Assembly: GCF_013367775.1 (NCBI RefSeq)
Contig: NZ_CP055157.1
Coordinates: forward strand, 4,166,001-4,230,000
Reading direction: 5' to 3'
DNA: 64,000 nt
Source: Microbulbifer sp. YPW1
GTDB lineage: Bacteria > Pseudomonadota > Gammaproteobacteria > Pseudomonadales > Cellvibrionaceae
The stretch's first letter is position 1. Each line of letters opens with the position of its first letter. Made by a program: the position numbers and the translations under genes. Shown here one piece after another: positions 17,122 through 25,255 of the stretch. The notes beneath the pieces are model-generated. The model saw only the letters and a program-made list of their open reading frames with translations. It had not been told where the DNA came from and ran no database searches.

Positions 17122-17928
17122 TCAGGCAGGGCTCGAGTCGTAAGCCGCAAACAAATCGCGCTTGTTGAAGCCTGCCGTGAGGAATCGCCAGAAGGCCTTG
17201 CGCCCGGTCAACCAGGCAACGCGGCTACCGCTTTTCTGCGCACTCAGCACACCGCGCACAAGATACGGGGTTACGGTGTCGACGGTGTCCCCCAGAATAT
17301 TGAGAATCTTGCGGGTTTTCTGCCACTCGCTCGACGTGAGATCGTAATCACCGATCAGAAGATCCGTCACCACGATGCCCGGGCTCAGCGTATTGACCTG
17401 CACCGCCGTCCCCTTCACTTCTTTCTGCAGCGCCTTGTTGAGATAATTGAGCGCGCGCTTGGTGGCTCCGTAAGCTGCCATGCCCGGTGCGGTCTGGCCC
17501 GTACTGCCGAACCCTTCCATATTCCAGATCTGGCCGTGACCCTGTTGCTGCATACCCGCCAGGGCCACCTTGCAGGCCAGCAGCAGCCCGGTGAGGTTGG
17601 TGTCGACGATACGACGCAGGTCATCGGCAGACTGCTCTGCCAGCGGCTTGCGCACAATGCTCATACCGGCATTATTGATCCAGTAATCTACCGGCCCGCG
17701 TTCGCTGGCAAATGCCCACAATTCAGACAGCTCCTGCTCGGACGTGATGTCACAGCGCAGCCCCGCCACCGCGTCGGCACCGTATTTCGCCTGCAGCCCC
17801 ACAACGGCTTCATCCACCTTGTCCTGCGAGCGCGCACTGACAATAACCCGACAGCCGCTGGCCAGAAAATTTTCAGCCAGTCCGCGGCCTATGCCGCGGG
17901 TACTTCCTGTAATCACAACCGTTTTCAT
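17122..17928 (-). CDS. SDR oxidoreductase resembling chlorophyll b reductase (NOL/NYC1)
   Basis: The start at 17928 follows a GGAGGGG site and gives 268 residues. It is a classical short-chain dehydrogenase: TGSTRGIG (7-14), WINNAG (83-88) and Tyr153-xxx-Lys157. Beyond the generic SDR pattern it shares with plant NOL/NYC1 the segments VVITGSTRG, FL-SG-RVIV-RS, CDI, WINNAG, I(W/F)NM(E/D)G-GS-G, LSPG-V-T-LL and a C-terminal block (SRVAWLTGRKAFWRFLTAG) past the core fold. NOL/NYC1 reduce the C7-formyl of chlorophyll b using NADPH. In a cluster with chlorophyllase-like and RCCR-like genes this match is meaningful. I recall the plant sequences from memory, so the assignment should be tested by profile search. 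Confidence 0.75.
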   Translation of the reverse strand: MKTVVITGSTRGIGRGLAENFLASGCRVIVSARSQDKVDEAVVGLQAKYGADAVAGLRCDITSEQELSELWAFASERGPVDYWINNAGMSIVRKPLAEQSADDLRRIVDTNLTGLLLACKVALAGMQQQGHGQIWNMEGFGSTGQTAPGMAAYGATKRALNYLNKALQKEVKGTAVQVNTLSPGIVVTDLLIGDYDLTSSEWQKTRKILNILGDTVDTVTPYLVRGVLSAQKSGSRVAWLTGRKAFWRFLTAGFNKRDLFAAYDSSPA

Positions 17929-17996
17929 CAAATCCCCTCCTCTTTGCAAAGCTGGATATCGAGCGACAGCACTAGCTGCCCCCGCAATTTTGAGCT

Positions 17997-18010
17997 ATTG
18001 TTATAACATT
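17997..18010. promoter_or_regulatory. AT-rich palindrome between divergent genes
   Basis: The 10-bp palindrome TGTTATAACA (17999-18008) lies between the SDR gene and the gene at 18040. It contains the GTTATA half-site of the recurring island motif. Confidence 0.35.
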
Positions 18011-18039
18011 GACACTTTTATTGCAAGACGATACCCAAA

Positions 18040-18684
18040 ATGCCCGAAACCCTTGCCGACAACCCCGTTTCCACCGACAGCTACCCCACCTTCCCCATCG
18101 GCTCCGTGGGCTACAACCTGATGATGATGCGCGGGACCTGGCACGACCAGGTAGAGCTGTTCCACCTCGATGGCCGCCCCCTGGAAGACGATACTGCCGC
18201 GGGCAGTGGCACACCGGGCCCGAGCCCGTTCGACAATCTGGTCTACCTGGATTTCGACGGCCACCGGCTGCAACTGACCAATGTGCACTTTCGCGGCCGC
18301 ACACCCACCGCAAAAACCTTTACCGGCCAGCTGCGCGACAACCTGCTGGTGTTTGATCCGCTGGGACCGGGCGCCTATGAAAACGTCGGCGTCTCCGGCG
18401 GTGTCGGCATTCTCACGTTCAACGCGTTGCGCCTGGACGAAGCCTGCAACGTGTACATGGAACCGGACTTCATCATGCTCACCGCACCCGGCCAGCGCGT
18501 GCGGCATACCGTGCTTTACCGGGATGGCGTCGCCACGCGCACGCTGACTGCCCGCGGTGTGCGACTATCGCCGACCTGCGACCGGCGCCATGCACTGGAC
18601 CCCCGCGGCCTGGAGGGCCCGGTGCATGAAGCTCCGTTCAGCGCCTCCATCTGGCAGCATCTTGTGCAGTCCCCCGCAGAATGA
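18040..18684 (+). CDS. Uncharacterised protein, possible calycin-like fold
   Basis: A 214-residue protein without signal peptide or membrane segments. It opens with a conserved-looking block GTWHDQVELFHLDG (about residues 32-45) that resembles GEWHGIPSLFEADG in the protein at 20391. Later segments alternate short beta-prone strings (VYLDFDGHRLQLTNVHF, GVGILTFNALRLDE). This is the look of a lipocalin/DUF3598-like beta-barrel, a fold used for bilin binding by cyanobacterial CpcS/CpeT-type proteins. I cannot name a function. It is divergent from the SDR gene. Confidence 0.6.
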   Translation: MPETLADNPVSTDSYPTFPIGSVGYNLMMMRGTWHDQVELFHLDGRPLEDDTAAGSGTPGPSPFDNLVYLDFDGHRLQLTNVHFRGRTPTAKTFTGQLRDNLLVFDPLGPGAYENVGVSGGVGILTFNALRLDEACNVYMEPDFIMLTAPGQRVRHTVLYRDGVATRTLTARGVRLSPTCDRRHALDPRGLEGPVHEAPFSASIWQHLVQSPAE

Positions 18685-18715
18685 TGCCGAGCTCGATGCT
18701 TACTTTGATACCCGC

Positions 18716-18757
18716 TTGATAATTGTCATCCACTGCTGAAATACACCTTTTTATGCT
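18716..18757 (+). promoter_or_regulatory. Fnr-type box with -10 element
   Basis: TTGATAATTGTCAT (18716-18729) fits TTGAT-N4-RTCAA but for the last base. A TATGCT hexamer at 18752-18757 is centred about 32 bp downstream. The rubredoxin reductase start (18827) follows. Confidence 0.6.
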
Positions 18758-18826
18758 GTACGCCTCACCCCCGGCAAACTGCCGGGGCTAACCGACAACA
18801 AAGTAATAACGATCGGGAAGCGACAC

Positions 18827-20278
18827 ATGCAGGAGTATCGAATCTGGGAATGCCTGGTTTGCGGCTGGGTTTACGACGAGTCGAAAGGCGCACCGGAAGA
18901 TGGCATTCCACCGGGCACCCGCTGGGAAGACATTCCCAAAGACTGGCAGTGCCCGGAGTGCGGTGTGGGCAAGGACGACTTCGAGATGATCGAGGTTCGC
19001 CGCATTGCCGCCGAGACTGATGAAGGCTCGGCTTCCCCGGCAGCGGAAGAGCCAGCAACGGAAGAGCAAGCAGTGCCCTCTCCCATTGCGGCATCACTGG
19101 CAGTGGATCACGCGCGCGCACCGGTGGTTATCGTCGGTACCGGTCTCGCCGGCTACCATCTGGCCAGAGAGTTCCGCAAGCTGGACCAGCAAACACCCCT
19201 GATCATGATTTCCGCCGACGATGGCGCGCACTACTCCAAGCCACAACTGAGTACGGCGTTCCACAAACAGCGCTCACCCGAGCAGCTGGTTGGCAACAGC
19301 GCACGAGAAATGGCCGAGTCCCTCGGTGCACAGATTCTTACCTTTACCCAGGTCACGGCCATCGACAGCGCCACCAATACACTGACCCTGCAAACCGGCA
19401 CGCGCGAACAGCGGCTGCCTTACGGCAAGCTGGTACTGGCGCTGGGCTCCGACCCCATCGAAGTACCGGTCGCGGGTGCGGCACAGGGGTGTGCCTTCAG
19501 CATCAATGACCTGCAGGACTTCCAGCGCTTTTACACCGCACTGCCCGGTGCGCGCTCCGTGCTGGTGATCGGCGGTGGCCTGATCGGCTGCGAATACGCG
19601 AACGACCTGATCCAGTCGGGATTCGAGGTGCATGTAGTCGAACCACAGGCACAGGTGCTCGGCAACCTGGTACCAGAGGCCGCGGGCCGCCTGGTGGAGA
19701 AATCCCTGGCGGACGCGGGGGTGCAATTCCATCTGGGAACGACCGTGGAGCTCTTAGACTATGCGGACGGCGGCATCCATGCCAGCTTGGCCGACGGCCG
19801 CGAGCTCCAGGTAGACCGGGTCATCAGTGCCATTGGCGTGCGCCCGCGCATCGCACTGGCATCGCGCAATGGCATCCACACCGCCCGCGGCATTGTGACC
19901 GACCGGTACCTGGCCACCAGCGCCGAATCGATTTATGCCCTTGGAGACTGCGCGGAAGTAGACGGGCACAATCTGTGTTACGTGGCACCACTGCTGGCCG
20001 GCGCACGGGCACTGGCACAAACCCTGGCGGGTAGCCCAACCCCGGTGCGTTACGGCAATATGCCGGTCAGCATCAAGACCACCCTGTGCCCGGTGACCAC
20101 CTCGCCCCCTCCGCGGGATGCAGAGGGCGAGTGGCAGTATGAACGCAACGATACCCAGGGCGTTGCCGCCCGCTTTATTGACCGCAACGGGCGGCTGCTG
20201 GGCTTCTCCCTTGCAGGGGACGCCAGCAAACAGGCCGCCGCGCTTAGCGAACAGACCGTGCCTGTCATGGAGAATTGA
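18827..20278 (+). CDS. Rubredoxin-NAD(P)H:rubredoxin reductase fusion
   Basis: A 483-residue electron-transfer protein. Residues 1-55 are a complete rubredoxin: Cys9, Cys12 (ECLVCGWVY) and Cys42, Cys45 (QCPECGVG). After a Glu/Ala-rich linker (about 60-95) comes a FAD/NAD(P)H reductase with [16 protein letters not shown], a second dinucleotide site ([15 protein letters not shown]) and the FAD-binding [11 protein letters not shown]. It should pass electrons from NAD(P)H to rubredoxin and then to an oxygenase or reductase. No AlkB-type hydroxylase is nearby, so the partners may be the RCCR-fold reductases, which need one-electron donors, or an oxygenase encoded elsewhere. It has its own Fnr-type promoter. 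Confidence 0.92.
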   Translation: MQEYRIWECLVCGWVYDESKGAPEDGIPPGTRWEDIPKDWQCPECGVGKDDFEMIEVRRIAAETDEGSASPAAEEPATEEQAVPSPIAASLAVDHARAPVVIVGTGLAGYHLAREFRKLDQQTPLIMISADDGAHYSKPQLSTAFHKQRSPEQLVGNSAREMAESLGAQILTFTQVTAIDSATNTLTLQTGTREQRLPYGKLVLALGSDPIEVPVAGAAQGCAFSINDLQDFQRFYTALPGARSVLVIGGGLIGCEYANDLIQSGFEVHVVEPQAQVLGNLVPEAAGRLVEKSLADAGVQFHLGTTVELLDYADGGIHASLADGRELQVDRVISAIGVRPRIALASRNGIHTARGIVTDRYLATSAESIYALGDCAEVDGHNLCYVAPLLAGARALAQTLAGSPTPVRYGNMPVSIKTTLCPVTTSPPPRDAEGEWQYERNDTQGVAARFIDRNGRLLGFSLAGDASKQAAALSEQTVPVMEN

Positions 20279-20390
20279 TATTTGGCAAGGCACGCAGGTA
20301 TCTGCAGGTTAGGATGACCAGCAGATATCGTCGAATAATGTCCATGCGCAACGAGATGAACGCGCATGACGCAGAACCGGTAGAACATGT

Positions 20391-21362
20391 ATGAGCAACG
20401 ATAAAAAACCCAGTAACTGGCAAAAAGCGATTGAAGGCGAATGGCACGGCATCCCGTCCCTGTTCGAGGCCGACGGCACCCACGTGGGGTACAACAAGGT
20501 CAGCCGTGCCAGCGAATTCGAAGATGGTCGCACCACCTACTGGATGAACACCCGCTTCGATGCCACCGGCCCGCTGAATGACCGCTTCGAAATCGGTACC
20601 CCGTTCCGCTTTGGCGTCATCGATTCGGACCAGGACCGTATCTATACCGGGCCGGACTTTATCGGCAGCGGTCGCCCTTACGGTCTGCTGGTGGACTCCA
20701 ACTATTTCTCGCCGGGCTGGAACGTCAACCTGCGCACCATGAACCACGTGGTGCCGGAACTGGGTATCCAGGTGTATTCCTCGCAGCTGTTTGAGGCGGA
20801 CACACTGGTGGGCGTTTTCAATGGTCTCTATGTGGTCACCCAGGACCACGAAACCAACCCGGCCACCAAGAAGCGCGTCGAAGCCTTCCTGGAAAAAGAA
20901 AAGCAGGACGCCAAGCGTCCGTTCAACCTGCCGGTCAAACACGCGGGCACCTTCTCCGGTCGTTTCGAGGTGTATAACGACAAACAGGAGCTGGTTGGCC
21001 ACAACGATGTGGTCATTCATCACAAGCCTCTCAACCTGCTGCACTCGGAGCAGACTATCGAGATCAGCGGTGTGGTGAATGCCAAGTGGACCGCGATGCG
21101 CACCCGCACCGGCAACCATCACCAGTACCACGGCCCCGACATGTTCGGCAATGGCATGTCGTACGGACGCTACCTCTACTCCGTGCGTCACGTCTTCGGC
21201 GAAGCCTTCAAACTCTGGTCGCGGGAAACCCAGGTGGACGAGGATTACACCCTGGTGTGCGCCTGGCAGTTCATGCAGTCACAGAAAGAAAAATACACCA
21301 CCTTCGGCGTGCTGCGCTGGGAACAGGGTGACCTGATACTGGGAGCAAACCATGTCGATTGA
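20391..21362 (+). CDS. Uncharacterised two-domain protein, possible calycin-like fold
   Basis: A 323-residue cytosolic protein of unknown function. It begins SNWQKAIEGEWHGIPSLF, with a WH-G motif and following beta-rich pattern similar to DUF3598-type cyanobacterial proteins and to the protein at 18040. A second similar half seems to begin near residue 180 (HAGTFSGRFEVYNDKQELVG). Lipocalin-like proteins of this kind bind hydrophobic ligands or bilins, so a tetrapyrrole-binding or isomerase role is possible but not shown. Its 3' end overlaps the flavin reductase start by 11 bp, implying coupled translation. Confidence 0.65.
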   Translation: MSNDKKPSNWQKAIEGEWHGIPSLFEADGTHVGYNKVSRASEFEDGRTTYWMNTRFDATGPLNDRFEIGTPFRFGVIDSDQDRIYTGPDFIGSGRPYGLLVDSNYFSPGWNVNLRTMNHVVPELGIQVYSSQLFEADTLVGVFNGLYVVTQDHETNPATKKRVEAFLEKEKQDAKRPFNLPVKHAGTFSGRFEVYNDKQELVGHNDVVIHHKPLNLLHSEQTIEISGVVNAKWTAMRTRTGNHHQYHGPDMFGNGMSYGRYLYSVRHVFGEAFKLWSRETQVDEDYTLVCAWQFMQSQKEKYTTFGVLRWEQGDLILGANHVD

Positions 21363-21885
21363 AGCGGAACTGCTTAGAACCCCTTTAACTACCGCACCAA
21401 GTACGCAGCAGCACGCCCTTGAGCCACTGCAGCTGCGCCAGGTATTCGGTCAGTTCGCCACCGGCGTAACCATTATCACCACGGGCAACGAAGCCGGTGA
21501 GCCGGTGGGCATGACCGCAAGCAGTTTTAATACGGTTTCCCTCGAGCCGCCGCTGATTCTCTGGTGTATCGGAAAAAATGCCGGTTGCTTCGACGCTTTC
21601 AATCACTGTGAACACTTTGCGATTCATGTGCTGAGTGAAGAGCAGGAAGCGCTCTCAACGCTGTTCGCCAAGCGCGGCGTTGACCGTTTCGCGAGCGTGG
21701 ATTACCAGACAAACAGCAACGGCGTTCCGCTCCTGCAAAAATTCTGCGCGCGCCTGCAATGCAGCGTTGCCGCGCGCTACGATGGCGGCGACCACCTGAT
21801 CATGGTCGGCAGAGTTGAGACCATGCACTCACAGGATCGCACACCGCTGATCTTTCACCGCGGCCGTTACGCGCGTATTGCGTGA
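21352..21885 (+). CDS. Flavin reductase-like (FMN-binding split barrel) protein
   Basis: A 177-residue protein with the HpaC/flavin reductase signature: LRQVFGQFATGVTIITT (about 28-44), GMTASSFNTVSLEPPLI and HFAIHVLSEEQ. Such enzymes reduce FMN or FAD with NAD(P)H and hand it to a separate monooxygenase. The best partner in the window is the acyl-CoA-dehydrogenase-like protein at 10883. The gene overlaps the preceding uncharacterised gene and is followed by a strong terminator. Confidence 0.88.
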   Translation: MSIEAELLRTPLTTAPSTQQHALEPLQLRQVFGQFATGVTIITTGNEAGEPVGMTASSFNTVSLEPPLILWCIGKNAGCFDAFNHCEHFAIHVLSEEQEALSTLFAKRGVDRFASVDYQTNSNGVPLLQKFCARLQCSVAARYDGGDHLIMVGRVETMHSQDRTPLIFHRGRYARIA

Positions 21886-21913
21886 TACTAGTTTTCTCTT
21901 GATGTGAAACTTT

Positions 21914-21940
21914 GCCGGCGGGATTACCGCCGGCTTTTTT
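21914..21940 (+). terminator. Intrinsic terminator
   Basis: GCCGGCGG-GATTA-CCGCCGGC stem-loop followed by six T, 29 bp after the flavin reductase stop. Confidence 0.93.
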
Positions 21941-21953
21941 ATTTCTCACAGAC

Positions 21954-22006
21954 AAAAAAATGCCGCGCAATTTACCGAAGACCAGTGTCTTCACAATCGC
22001 GCGGCA
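21954..22006 (-). terminator. Intrinsic terminator for the lyase gene
   Basis: TGCCGCGC (21961-21968) pairs with GCGCGGCA (21999-22006), enclosing a second stem GAAGAC-CAGT-GTCTTC. A run of seven A on the left gives a U tract on the minus strand. Confidence 0.85.
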
Positions 22007-22029
22007 CCTGGCAGTCATTCAGAAAACCA

Positions 22030-22989
22030 TCAGGCCATTTCCGGCTGCGCAACCTGTGCGCGCTGAAACCCCTTGGGCAGTCCCGCATCCGGCACAAAAC
22101 CGTAAAGCGGCTCGTCCGGCAGTGCTGAAGCGAGAATCTCGCGCGCTGCAATCAACTTGTCGAAGTCCACTCCGGTGCGGTAACCCATGGCCTCCAGCAA
22201 AAATACCAGGTCTTCGGTAACAATATTGCCGCTGGCACCCGGGGCAAACGGACAACCGCCAATTCCACCCATGGAGGCATCCACCGTTGTAATGCCTTCC
22301 TCTACCGCCGCCAGTACATTGGCCAGCCCCTGGCCGCGGGTGTTGTGCAGGTGTATCCCGTGCAGCGCGTCGCGCCCCAGGTGCTCCCAGACCCGACGAA
22401 TCACCCGTCGCACCTGTACCGGGTTGCCGTAACCGGTGGTATCCGACAGGCCGATCTCATCGCAGCCAGCTTCCAGCAACGCCTCTCCCAGTCGCAGCAC
22501 CGCATCTTCCGCTACCGGACCTTCCAGGGTGCAGCCGAAACAGGTGGAGAGACTGCCCTCAAAACTTGGCCGCTGCGCCGCCGGCAACTCGTTAAGCAAA
22601 GCGCGGATTCCGCGCACCTCTTCCAGCACCTGCTGGTGGGTCCGGCGCAGGTTCTTCAGGCTGTGGGTTTCACTGACCGACAGAGGAATTGTCAGTTTGT
22701 GCGCACCGGCCGCCACTGCATTCTGTGCGCCGCGCAAATTGGGCACCAGCACCGCTACCGCAAGCCCGGGGATGGTGCGCGCAAACTGTACGATCTCCGC
22801 GGTGTCCGCCAGCTGCGGCAGTACTTTTGCCGGCACAAAGGAACCGACTTCAATTTCCTGCAGACCGGAGGCGGCAAGCGCCGCGATCCAGCGCTTCTTG
22901 TCCGCGGTCGGCATGATACGGCTGATACTCTGCAGGCCGTCTCGAGGGCCTACCTCACTGATCTCGATATCGATATCACTCACTCGCAC
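22030..22989 (-). CDS. HMG-CoA lyase-like (DRE-TIM) enzyme
   Basis: A 319-residue TIM-barrel lyase of normal family length. It has EVGPRDGLQS (12-21), the metal-site HLHNTRGQG and the HMG-CoA lyase signature GIGGCPFAPGASGN with its active-site cysteine. Family members split 3-hydroxy-3-methylglutaryl-CoA or related 3-hydroxyacyl-CoA thioesters such as citramalyl-type compounds. It is divergent from a class III CoA-transferase at 23126, so a CoA-transfer followed by aldol cleavage of an alkylmalate is the likely pair of steps, yielding pyruvate or an oxoacid plus an acyl-CoA. Confidence 0.9.
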   Translation of the reverse strand: MRVSDIDIEISEVGPRDGLQSISRIMPTADKKRWIAALAASGLQEIEVGSFVPAKVLPQLADTAEIVQFARTIPGLAVAVLVPNLRGAQNAVAAGAHKLTIPLSVSETHSLKNLRRTHQQVLEEVRGIRALLNELPAAQRPSFEGSLSTCFGCTLEGPVAEDAVLRLGEALLEAGCDEIGLSDTTGYGNPVQVRRVIRRVWEHLGRDALHGIHLHNTRGQGLANVLAAVEEGITTVDASMGGIGGCPFAPGASGNIVTEDLVFLLEAMGYRTGVDFDKLIAAREILASALPDEPLYGFVPDAGLPKGFQRAQVAQPEMA

Positions 22990-23058
22990 ACCCTCTTCTG
23001 TTTGCGCTTGGGTTCACCTTGGCCAACCCGGCGAGCGAACTCGTCGGCTTGACCTATT

Positions 23059-23074
23059 GTTATATTATTATATC
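23059..23074. promoter_or_regulatory. AT-rich operator-like site
   Basis: GTTATATTATTATATC has the GTTATA-N4-TATATC form. It lies just after a TTGACC -35-like element (23050-23055) and ahead of a TATCAT -10-like element for the CoA-transferase gene, so a protein bound here would block the promoter. Confidence 0.45.
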
Positions 23075-23125
23075 ATATCAACCAGTAGCTGCACGGATAA
23101 AGCATTTCAGTGGAGAGCCCAGTCA

Positions 23126-24337
23126 ATGGCGCATCAGGAAGTATTGCCGCTCGCCGGCATCAAGGTTGTCGAATTCACCCATATGGTCATGGGGCCCGCC
23201 GCCGGCGGCATCCTCGCCGACCTGGGCGCAGAGGTCACCAAGGTCGAGCCCTTTCAGGGGGACAACACCCGCCGCCTACAGGGCTCAGGCGCGGGGTACT
23301 TTGCCATGTACAACCGCAACAAGCGCAGCCTGGCACTGGACCTGAAATCCCCGGAGGGCCGCGATCTCGCCCTGCAACTGGTGGGTGAAGCGGATGTGGT
23401 GATCGAGAATTTCCGCCACGGCGCCATGGATAAGCTTGGCTTCGGTTACCCGGCGCTAAGCGCGCGCAACCCGGGCCTGATCTACTGCTCCCTCAAAGGG
23501 TTTCTCAGCGGCCCCTACGAGCACCGCACCGCGCTGGATGAAGTGACCCAGATGATGGGCGGCCTCGCCTATATGACCGGCCTGCCCGACCGTCCACTGC
23601 GCGCCGGATCTTCGGTCATTGATATCACCGGGGGCATGTTCGGAGTCATTGCAATTCTCTCTGCACTGCAGCAGCGCCACAATACCGGGCGCGGCCAGCA
23701 CGTAACCAGCTCCCTGTTCGAGACGACCGCATTCCTGGTCGGCCAGCATATGGCGCAGCAGGCCGTAACCGGAGAGGAACCACCGCCCATGTCCGTGCGC
23801 CGCAGCGCCTGGTCGGTTTACGACATCTTCCACAGCGCCGAAGGTGACCGCATTTTCGTCGGCGTTGTCAGCGACACCCTGTGGCGGGCCTTTTGCGCGG
23901 AGTTTGAACTGACGGAATTTGCCGCCGACTCGAGCCTCGACAGCAATGCCGGTCGCGTCGCCGCCAGGGGCCGGATTCTGCCGCAGATCAGTGCGCTGTT
24001 CGCCAGTTTGCCAAAAGACGAGCTGGAATCGCGGCTGGATCGCGCCGGCATTCCCTTTGCCCCGATCAACAAACCCGCCGATCTGTTCGACGACCCCCAC
24101 CTAAACGCCGCCGGCGGACTGGTGGAAGTGACCCTGGAGAACGGTGTGCGCGCACGCCTGCCAGCACTACCCGTGGAGTTCGACGGGCACCGCCCCGGCC
24201 TGCGCCGGGACCTGCCGAAGGCCGGCGAACACAGCGCTGAGGTGGCGCGCTCACTGGGTCTGAGCGAGGGCCAGATCGAGGCCCTGATGGAACACGGGGT
24301 GCTGCGGGGTAGCCGCGTTGAAGCGACAGAAAGCTGA
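23126..24337 (+). CDS. Class III (CaiB/BaiF) CoA-transferase
   Basis: The ATG at 23126 gives 403 residues; an upstream frame extension covers the divergent promoter and is not coding. The N-terminal PLAGIKVVEFTHMVMGPAA and ADLGAEVTKVEP are the family hallmark, and the catalytic aspartate is Asp166 (GSSVIDITGG). The enzyme moves CoA from a donor such as succinyl-CoA to a carboxylic acid. Next to an HMG-CoA-lyase-like gene it probably activates an itaconate-, citramalate- or alkylmalate-like acid. Substrate is inferred. Confidence 0.92.
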   Translation: MAHQEVLPLAGIKVVEFTHMVMGPAAGGILADLGAEVTKVEPFQGDNTRRLQGSGAGYFAMYNRNKRSLALDLKSPEGRDLALQLVGEADVVIENFRHGAMDKLGFGYPALSARNPGLIYCSLKGFLSGPYEHRTALDEVTQMMGGLAYMTGLPDRPLRAGSSVIDITGGMFGVIAILSALQQRHNTGRGQHVTSSLFETTAFLVGQHMAQQAVTGEEPPPMSVRRSAWSVYDIFHSAEGDRIFVGVVSDTLWRAFCAEFELTEFAADSSLDSNAGRVAARGRILPQISALFASLPKDELESRLDRAGIPFAPINKPADLFDDPHLNAAGGLVEVTLENGVRARLPALPVEFDGHRPGLRRDLPKAGEHSAEVARSLGLSEGQIEALMEHGVLRGSRVEATES

Positions 24338-24410
24338 CCGCGACCGACATAGACAGCCGGCACCTTTGCGATTAGTCTGCTGGAAGATCAAATTCTGAGG
24401 ACAGGCCCCA

Positions 24411-25100
24411 GTGAACAGCCCTGCGCTGAAACCTCCGGAAACGTTTTTCCATTCCAAGCTGTTTCGCGGCCTCGGCAGCGCGGAGCTGGCAGAGCTGACT
24501 ACCATCTGCCAGCGTCGCCGCCTGCCGTCCGGCGAACAGCTGATCCGCCAGTACAGTACGGCGCAGCACGTGTATGTGGTGGTCGCCGGCACCCTGATGA
24601 TCGAGCGCCTGTCGCGCTCTGGTCGGCGCCAGGTCATCGCGTTTTCCTACCCCGGTGACTATATCGGCTTCACCAATACCGAGGACTACGAGTACAGCGT
24701 GGTCTGCCTGCGCGAGGCCGAGTTACAGGTGTTCCCGCGCCGGGAATTCCTGACCCTGGTGGACCGCTTCCCTGCCCTCAAGGCCAACGCCCGTCAGGTG
24801 GGAGGCAATGTACTGGCCCAGACCCTGGACCAGCTGTTTGCCCTCGGTCAGAAAAAGGCCCACGAGCGCCTGTGTTTCCTACTGGCCCAGATCGGTCGCC
24901 GCCAGTGCGGCGCGCAGAACGCCGATATCGAGCTGATCATGAGCCGCCAGGATATCGCCGACTATCTGGGACTGACCATTGAGACCGTAAGCCGCGCCTT
25001 TGCGCGCTTGAAGTCCATGCAGTTGATCGAAATTGTGAGCGCACATCGTATCCGCGTGCTCGACCGCAGCGTACTCGAGGAACTGGCCAGCGTGCACTGA
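24411..25100 (+). CDS. Crp/Fnr-family transcription regulator
   Basis: A 229-residue activator starting at GTG (24411). The N-terminal cyclic-nucleotide-type beta roll covers about 15-110 and is joined by a long helix to a winged helix-turn-helix (SRQDIADYLGLTIETVSRAF, 178-197). The recognition helix contains ETVSR (191-195), matching the E--SR of Fnr/Anr that reads TTGAT. The four Fe-S cysteines of Fnr are absent (only Cys33 is near the N-terminus), so it does not sense oxygen that way and may bind another effector, possibly heme-like as Dnr does. Six TTGAY-N4-RTCAA sites in the island are its probable targets. Confidence 0.9.
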   Translation: MNSPALKPPETFFHSKLFRGLGSAELAELTTICQRRRLPSGEQLIRQYSTAQHVYVVVAGTLMIERLSRSGRRQVIAFSYPGDYIGFTNTEDYEYSVVCLREAELQVFPRREFLTLVDRFPALKANARQVGGNVLAQTLDQLFALGQKKAHERLCFLLAQIGRRQCGAQNADIELIMSRQDIADYLGLTIETVSRAFARLKSMQLIEIVSAHRIRVLDRSVLEELASVH

Positions 25101-25145
25101 TCGCTGGCTGCTCCGCAAAATCTCTCCAACCTCCCCTGCTTCCGT

Positions 25146-25171
25146 CCCGTACAGGTCCGCGCCTGTACGGG
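25146..25171 (+). terminator. Hairpin after the regulator gene
   Basis: A perfect 10-bp stem (CCCGTACAGG with CCTGTACGGG, 6-nt loop) 45 bp after the stop codon. No T tract follows, so it may end transcription weakly or insulate the next promoter. Confidence 0.5.
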
Positions 25172-25182
25172 TGCTGCGCAAG

Positions 25183-25223
25183 TTGACAATTATCATGGGC
25201 ACTTTATGCCGCGCCGCTAGACT
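25183..25223 (+). promoter_or_regulatory. Fnr-type box with -10 element
   Basis: TTGACAATTATCAT (25183-25196) is followed by a TAGACT hexamer (25218-25223) centred exactly 31 bp from the box centre. The methyltransferase start codon is at 25256. Confidence 0.65.
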
Positions 25224-25255
25224 AGCGAAAATTCTCGCAATTTGCGGAGCTAGCC

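Noticed and set aside
22436..23125. A 230-residue N-terminal extension of the CoA-transferase.
   Set aside because: It is antisense to the HMG-CoA-lyase-like gene and crosses the divergent promoter; the family start is at 23126.
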